Assembly: GCA_947561585.1 (NCBI GenBank)
Contig: CANNZV010001122.1
Location: 62,001-126,000, forward strand
DNA: 64,000 bases
From: Caprella mutica
Taxonomy: Eukaryota; Arthropoda; Malacostraca; Amphipoda; Caprellidae
Direction: 5' to 3'
The notes beneath the pieces are model-generated. The model made no database searches, was not told where the DNA came from, and worked only from the letters and a program-made list of their open reading frames with translations. Positions 12,901 to 21,900 of the stretch are shown here, one piece after another (within the stretch, counting starts at the first letter, position 1; every line of letters starts with the position of its first letter). The position numbers and the translations under genes are program-made.

Positions 12901-15900
12901 AAACACAATTTTTGAATTATCGTCAGAACCAAGCACCGAATTCGAACCAAATATCAAGTTACAGCAACAATTGCCAAAACCAAACGATATACAATGGTCA
13001 GAAGAATGTGGAGAGAACTATTCAGCCAAATAATGCTCAAACATCTACTCTCAATAGCAACTGTAATGTTCTGCAAACTATGATCAATAGTAATTATCAA
13101 CAAATGCAGTTTTCCGAACAGCAAATAGTGCCGAATAATCCCAGCCAAATGGTGCCAGATACCACAAACGGATCAATTTACAACACTAGTGATAGAACTA
13201 CCTTGAAAGCACCTGGTACATGTACCTTGCCTCGCAGAGCTATGAATAGAGATGCAGGCGCCAAAATCAGATCACCGTCCAACCCTGCAGCAACCAATAG
13301 ACAACCTCTGCCCACTCAAAGACCACAACAACCAATTCCTCCTCCAAGACAGGACAGCAATGAAATAAAGAGGCATAGTACTTACGGGGAAAGCCGAGAA
13401 GCATTCCAAAAGAACTCCGTAGTAGATTCAAGAAGAGCTACTCTTGGTAAGTCGCAAAATCTCAATTCGAACCGTGATCAACTTCCCTACAACGAACAGT
13501 TTCAAACCCAAGAACGCTACATGTCTATCCCTGACATATACAAAAATGAATCCGACAGTAACCCTTCGTATTTTTCGAGGGAAAATGAAAGTTCTGATCG
13601 CTACATGCCACAAAATTCAATGCAGAGATCAAGTCAGTTAAGAGACCAAGACTCAGGATTCGATTCTTTGGAAAACTCTGGCCCGAAATCATTAAATTTT
13701 ATATCTAATAATATGGAAAACGTTAAATTGAGTCCTTCTAAATCTACCGAACATATTTTCCAATCTGATTTCAAGCATAATGGATTGAAGGACGATTTTT
13801 CCGATTCTACAGGAAGACAATGTTCTTCACCCTCATCAGAATCACAAATTCTTCCTTCTGATGGTGTATATCCGCAGAAAATTGTAACAGACTCAAACCC
13901 ATCTCAGTCTTTAGTGAAAACTTCAAGCAATGAGCAAGAAAATCTACCCGTCCAAGTTCAAAGGAGATACCAAGAAATGTTGGATACCTTCTTGCAAGGA
14001 CAGAAAAAATTTCCCGAAATATTACAGCAAAATTTTGTCGATTTACCGGGACAAGAGGACGTGATCTCCAAAAGTGGTATCTCGAACATTTCTAACAATC
14101 CAGCTAATCAAAATGGTTACAGGACCCGGGCAAACTCACTCAATCCAAATGACTTTGGTAGGAGATCAGCATTGATCAACGAGAAAAATAAGCCTGAGCA
14201 GAATGGGCTGAAGATGGTTTTGACTCGAGACTCAAAAGGAAGCCAAGGTTGTGGTGGACTGATCTTAAAAACACCCGAAGAAGGGAATCACAAAGCCTAT
14301 CGTGTCAACTGTGAATTGCCAACTGAACAGCCGTCGACTGAACCTCTGCAACACGAGAATACGTTAGAAACCCATAAAATGGCAAAGGTTGATGAATCAG
14401 CAAACAGCCGTCGATCACATTTTGTGCCATACGGAGAAGAATCAACCGCCAACTTGCAACGAGCTGAATTCGGAGTTGCAGTTTCAAATTCCATTCAAAG
14501 AAGTAGCTCTTCTGGAGACTGTGAACTGACTGTGAGGGATCATCCTTCCAGCAGCCGATATGTGAATAATGACAAACCAGCAAGGAGATCTTCGTTCTCA
14601 TCTACCGTTGGCAAAGTATCTGAGGATACCACGAATAAACAAGTTAATGGATCCTCTACGTCGTGGATGGAGTGGACACAACAGTTACAAGTAAGTTTTC
14701 AAATTATGTCTTCTTTGTATAACTGTTTTGGCTTATCATGCTTTGATTTTAGTAAGATTAGTAACCATCATCTCTATAATATTTTTAAAATACTAATTAT
14801 ACATAAAATTTACTTTTTTCCAGGCTTACGTTGCATGGGTGAACTCTCAGTTGAAGAAGAAATCCAAGCCTCTCATCAGCGACTTGCGGCGAGACCTTCA
14901 AAGCGGAGTTGTTATTGCCGACCTAATCCACATCATTTGTAAGAGATGACGTCTTTTATTTATAATATATTAACAGTATATCTTATATATATTTTCTCCC
15001 GTATTAATTTTGAAATCATATTCTCATACATTGGGTAGGTATCTCCGATTCTAAATACCTGAGAGAAATATTGCAGTTACCCCTCATAAATACTACCCAT
15101 CGCATAGAAAACTACCACGAGCGGTAACTGTAATATTGCGTTGATTTCCATTAGACTTTAATTCATTACTCTTCTTCCAATACATGCAACTGGCAAGATT
15201 AACTTTCAGTTCAGATGACTATTATTTTTTTTCACCTTTCTAGGTACTTCTTAAATTGGGTATTTTCTGTGTTTTTTTTTAGTGTAAAATAATATTTTTT
15301 TTTCAGCTGGTGAAACTGTTGCCGGGGTACAGAGGGACCTAACGGACGGGGCCCATCCACAGACAATAATGAGGGACAACCTCGACAGAATAATCCAGTT
15401 CATGGCTGCCAAGAAGATGAAAATGTCTCAAATTACAAGCAAGGAAATCATAGAAGGTGAGGATCGATGTATTTTAAAGTATTTTTCCATATTTTCTGAA
15501 GTTTAAATTATAACAATGATTATATTCATATATTGAAATCTCCATTTAATGTTAGAAGTTTGAGATATTTTTTCATCAATAAATAGAAAACAAAATGAAT
15601 TAAAATACAGATTTAGCATTTAGATACTATAATTCTTTTGTTTAATTTTTGTTTCTTAGGTAACCTGAAAAGTATAATGCGGGTGATATTAGCTCTAGCA
15701 GCCCACTACAAACCACAAAGTGTCCGCTGTCCCGGCCAGACAACGCAGGGGACCGACTCTAAGAGCATCCAAGTGGGGACATCAAGCAGTGAAGGAGAGA
15801 ACACAAATGGTGAGAAGCTTTAAAAAAAAAATTCCTATTTTTTTGAGTTTCAGAGTAAGAACGAACACCAGGGAGAAAAAATTTTGTTTGATAATTAAGA

Positions 15901-18900
15901 TCAAGTGATTTAAACTAATAAAATGCTCTCAGACTATATTGGTAATTGAACCAACAACTTATAAATTTTCTAATACAATTAATTTTTCAATGATTTTATA
16001 GAGTTTCATTATCATACCTTAAAATATTTCAAGGGAAACCAATTAAATAATATTTCAATATAACCTTAGTAGTAAGGTGTAAACTACCTTCTAACCTTCT
16101 GCTTATTACAGGTAATTATTTAAAAAACAACAGCGATTCAACCCTAAAAGCTCCGTCATCCAATGGTGAAACGAAGATCAATGATTCTGTTGATGTTGAC
16201 AAACATGGTACGTTTTAATATTTAATGTTTTTTTTTATTTAGCAACCCTTTCAAAGTTATTTAAATTCTATTTCTTTTCAGATGTTGGTTTCAATCCCGT
16301 AGCTCCTGATAAAACCCCCAACCTTAGTGCAAACCGCCGGTTGTTAGGCCTCATCCCAACTGAGGGTTCAGCCACACCTAAAACTCTTAGGCGACAACCC
16401 AGTCTATCCGGGGCAACCTCAAATTTACCCAGGTTAGAGTGTGGGAAAACTTAGGAAATATTAGCTACTTGATTTGATGATTCAGTAGCTATCTACATTA
16501 TAAGAGTGTCAATAGTATCCCTGGTACAGTAGCTATCAACAATGTAAGAGTATTCATAGTATCCATGATACAGTCTCTCACAGTGATACACTTCAGTGTA
16601 TTCTGCATTTTCTAATCGTAACTATTTTCCATTTGCAGACCTTGTTCTCCAGTTTACGAAAACTTACCCAGACGAGTGTCCTCCTCAGGACGATGGGCTT
16701 ACGACTCCCTGAGGGCGTCCCACAAGTTCCAATGGAACCATAGGCACTCCAAGATGGAGAGCAAAGTCTTGGACGAGTCTTCGGACGACACCTACAGTCT
16801 GAACACGTCCCTGGATGGGGCCAGAGTTGAAGAGAAGAAAAGTGACAACGCTATGAGCTTCTGGAGGAATCTTCAGTCATCTTCTTTCGAGGGGACCAAT
16901 GAGGGGTCCCGAGAGGGGGTGAATGGGGGGTCCAGAGAAGTAGGGGGGCCCAGTAGGAGTGGGAGTGCCGAACCTTCTGAAATGAGTGACACGGATCCTC
17001 TTTCTTTGAGGTAAGCTTGAATTATTATTATTACTATAAGTGACAAAAGTGATTTGTTAAATCATATTAAACTTTCAATTGGTATCAATGATACCTGTAA
17101 GTATCACAGTAGTTATTAAAATAACTATACCTGCAGGTATCGTGGATACCAATTGAAATAACCAGCTCAATTGTTAGATTAATCAAATTCTTATATCATT
17201 GAAAATGTGGAACTGTTCGATAACTCGTAACTTACCCAAGGTACCACACCATACACCGAATGAGTGGTAGGAGAAAACTTCCCCAAATCCCCACCTCCTC
17301 CCCAAGCTGTCATGGATCTGGCAGGTCCTCAGTCAATCGGGGCTCCACCCCACTAGGTACCGAACATGCGTCCAGTCCCAGGACAAGACTCAGCATCTCC
17401 GAAGAAGGTAATAGATTCTTTCCACTGATCCCCGAACTGTTGTAATTTGGATCATGTATATTTTTTTTCATTTATACCATATTTATCATTTTTTTTACCC
17501 CTACTTGCAGTTTTAGAGGATATCGCTAGGGTTATGCTATTCAACTACGATGTCTTAGATTTTGTGTTAGGTAGACTCGTAGACTTCATTTACTAACACC
17601 TCTTCATTTTCCTCTTAGAATTTTCTATTGGGTAGACTCTTAGGCTTCATTTACTATCACCTCTTCATTTTCCTCTTAGATTTTGTTAAGGTAGACTCTT
17701 AGGCTTCATTTACTATCACCTCTTCATTTTCCTCTTAGATTTTTGTGTTGAGTAGACTCGTAGGCTTCATTTACTATCACCTCTTCATTTTCCTCTTAGA
17801 TTTTTGTGTTGAGTAGACACGTAGGCTTCATTTACTATCACCTCTTCATTTTCCTCTTCTATCCATGAGTGCAGTCACCGGTAACTAGTCTAACCTGTTG
17901 AAAATTACTAGATTCTTTCCCCCATCTAACCTCTCCCAATCCCAATAGTGTGTCGAGAGCCAGAGGGTCGAAGTCAGAACTCTTCCCCATCCACGAGTGT
18001 TACGAGAGAAGGGATGTGGGGCGTGACTAGGCGAGAGGAGGCCCTGAAGGATGTACTGGCGGACCTCAAAAAGACCAGGGAGCAACTAGTAGCCCTCAAA
18101 TACCAGGTATGAATAGTATCCACTACCTATAGTCTCCTATGCCATGAAAACTTGGTTACGTTATACCTAATTAAGAATCAAATTACTGGGAGTCAAATTA
18201 CTAAAAGTCAAATGGCTGGTTCTTCAACTTCCTACGTTGAATTTATATAAAATATTGACACTTTAAAAAAATGTTTTTTGTTACTTTAGCAAATTAGCAC
18301 AGAATGTTTCGAGGTACTACATATAAGATTGGAATACTATTTTGATAGGAGTGGAAAAATTATATACATATAACGACATTCAAAATTTCATTAGTAATTT
18401 CCTTTTGCATTACTAAATCATAAATAAATCTACCTTTAATTAGATACAGCGAATAACCTGTGAAAAAAATGTATATTATTATTTGCTTATAACTGGAATG
18501 TTCACCGCTACGACTGAAAGGGCGCTTCGATCTGTTTGTTTACATAATCAGCTGTCTTTCAACGAGGTTTCAAACAATAACTATATTCAAGCCTCAATTC
18601 ACGTCAATGATTAAGATTGACTATTAATTATAATATAAACTTAAATATAATATAAATTTAACTATAACGTAAATAGAAATATACAAACAAACAGTGCAAA
18701 GTTAGCAGTATCATGCGAATGGTTCTATCATTTGTGGTACCTAGGATGCTCACCAAAAGATGGCGCTGCAGTTCTGAATTACCTAAATTTATTTTTTGAA
18801 ATCATTTTTAAAATATATAAGATGAAACTATTCCATTCAAGAATTAATATTCACTCAATCTATTTATCAACAAGAGAGAAATAGTTCGTCCAAATGTTTA

Positions 18901-21900
18901 CTGCCCCTTTAAATCCGCTATTCTTTTCCTACACATATTCAAGTTGCATTATAAAATACTACTGTAACGCTTCACCTTTACTAGGACAGTTTACCTGTTC
19001 ATCTGAGCTAATTAAGAGTTTCTTTTTAACAGCTACTGACGTAAAGGTATAGCAAAGCAGTAGGATGTTTATCCTCTTTCCTTTGTAGGTGTGTTGTGGA
19101 CGTTAATATTTTATTCGACTAAGAAGCATTTTATTGTAAATGATGAGGATTGCTTGAAATAGACACCTCTTAGAGTGACTGGGTGGGAGTATGTAATTAA
19201 TCTGCTTACGTAATATGACATACAATGCACTTACGTATACGTGATACGACAAATAATGCACTTACGTATTCGTGATACGACAAATAATGCACTTACGTTT
19301 AGGTGATACGACATATACTTTACTTACGTATATATGTGATACGAAAACTAATGCACATACGTATACGTGATACACCTACTAATGTACTTATGAATACGTG
19401 ATACCACAGGAAATGGTGATACGTACAATAGCAAAATTTTTTGTGCATATACCTATGTGATTTCTATTTTGATATTTTTACAAATTCTACCTGATAATCT
19501 TTATTCTGTGAATCTATAGCGTATGGTAATTGACTAGGAGTCCTTGGTTGTGACATGTTCTGTGGCCATAACTATGTAATACACCGACTAGACACTAGTA
19601 ATGACTCTTCAGAGTGACGCTTAATGTCACCATTAACCTGTAGACTTATCTTTAAGTGATCGCAGCTCTGATTTAGACAACTAAGTGATACAGATAACAT
19701 CTATTAGTAATGCATCTGTAAGATGTCTATATAGTAAAGCCTGTACGTCGCTTATTGCAACCAAGCCTCTTATTGTCGCTTATTGTGACAGAGTTTGCTT
19801 ATTGCAATAAAAGCCAAAACCATTTTTTCTAGGCAGTTTTACAGAAAAAACAACTTTTTGATATATGAATACATATTAAATTTCAAAAGGTCAATTATTC
19901 CGTCTATTAAATGTTTAGCATGTTAAATTAGCATATGATTTATGGCTACTAGATGCGGTCAGGAGGGAAAGGGTTAACAAATGCATGGTACGAGGCGCGT
20001 ACAGGTATTATTGTGAAATGGCCTCCTTTTCCACATTCAATTTTACTTTCTGGGAGTCCTGAGAAGTGTAAGGAATAACAGAGAACCTTGTCTCCAAAAT
20101 TGACTTGCTGGTAAAGTCCAACGGAATAAGGTCTGGACTCCTTACTGTCCAGATATATTTCGCTATGAAGGCTTCTTCACACATGTCAGTGATCCGTTCG
20201 TGACGTCTCCTGCCAGTTATTTTTATCACTGAGAGTAGCCGGTACAGTGTGAATGTGTCCGTTGAAATTAAAGTAACGATATATTTTTTCACTGACAATG
20301 AAGCACTGAGAGGAGACGGACCGAAGATGTTCCGGACGAATCACTGACATACGTGAAGCAGCCTTAAGGATGGAATTACTTCGAATCCAAGTTAATTAGT
20401 AACTTCGACATGGTGCTATGTCGTGTTGCAAACTCCATGTTGAATCCTAAAATGGCTCTTTAGCTCATGATAGCAACTTCGATCAAGAACCAGAGATATG
20501 CACCGTTCTTAGTTCAATTTAACTCCACAAGGCACAAATACGAGGGAAGATTTACCAGTGGCCAATGGCCATCCCACCCTCCGCTGAACTTTATAGAGTC
20601 CAACCACTGATTTTTAATGATTCATTTGATGCGCAAAAATGGTTACCGTAATAATTCAAATATAACCTGTATAGTTCAACTTATTATTTGAATATTCAAG
20701 TTTTCTCCATGAGTTCTTACAATATGTGAATTATTTAAAGACGATTATTTAAAACCAATCAACAATTCCCTGTTTTCCTGTAGGTTTTTATTATTCTTTA
20801 GTCCACATTCTTGTCGAAGTCATGGTTCCTTGAGTTTCTGTAATCTTTAATTCATTCTGGGGGTCCAATTGAGAGTTCCGTATTTGTTTCCATAGCTCTT
20901 GAAAGAGTATCCACTGAAACTCTTCTTCACGCATGTTTTCTTTCTCGCTCTCCAGAAGCCTGTATTACATTCATGGCCGAATTGGCATCAAGTCATCTTG
21001 TTATGGCTCCATTCAAGCGCTTTATGACTTTAAATACAATAATGCTCTGTAAATGGCCAAGTTGTTCGGACTTCCTCTTGGCCTAAATCATTCCGTGTTT
21101 CACTGTATAGGGCTATTTCTTAATGATTTCTTGTAGTTTTACTTTTCGAATTGATTTGCTTGGAAATCTACCATGTTTAGTATTTTCAGATTCTCTGCGA
21201 ATTTGAAATCTTAATATGAAATTTATATTTTGATAAAAAATATTCTTAAAAGTATTATTTTGATCCGATTCATGATAGGTACATTCTGTATGGTAACCAA
21301 TTTAAATAACTACCTAAATAATAATTACATATTCTTTTATGATCTAAAACATAACTAACTCAGGACTTATTAACTTACCCTTCATTTCAATTGTTGGTTA
21401 TTTAATGTTGGTTCTGTTTCCTTGTAGCTATTTAGTTAATGTAGCTATAAATCAATGTAGTATTTCTTTATCCAATATTTCCCCGTAACTTTGGACATGG
21501 TTCCACATTACTTCTAAAAGTTTTTCTTGATAATAAAAAACCTATTTATTTATTTCTCTATCTAATACCTATATAATAACATAGAATTTATTAAGCATGT
21601 TCGTACTCTTAGAAATGCTTTTAAAACTGTAAAAATAAAGTGAAAAGTTCGTGGTTGGATTGGTAGTAGGTAAGCGGCCATCTTTGTTTTCAACTGCCAA
21701 TGATTAGGTACAACCATTTTTGGTAAAAACTGTAATGTAATAACTAATTACTATAGTGTTAATTAAACTCAAAATACCGAAATACAGTTTAATAGCTATC
21801 TTGCATTGAAAATAAGTTGTTGATTAATTAGCTGTCTAAATGAAGAAATGACGATACAGTGGCTCCATTGATTTGATAGCGGTGGTTCAAAGTACTAAAT

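Noticed and set aside
14824..15809. Neuron navigator (sickie) identity for the CH domain
   Set aside because: Navigators have no DIX domain; the in-phase downstream DIX exons identify dixin.
17520..17600. Alternative exon starting after acceptor tgcag at 17520
   Set aside because: Opens in phase but reaches a stop within about 28 codons inside the 61-bp repeat, and lacks a good donor.
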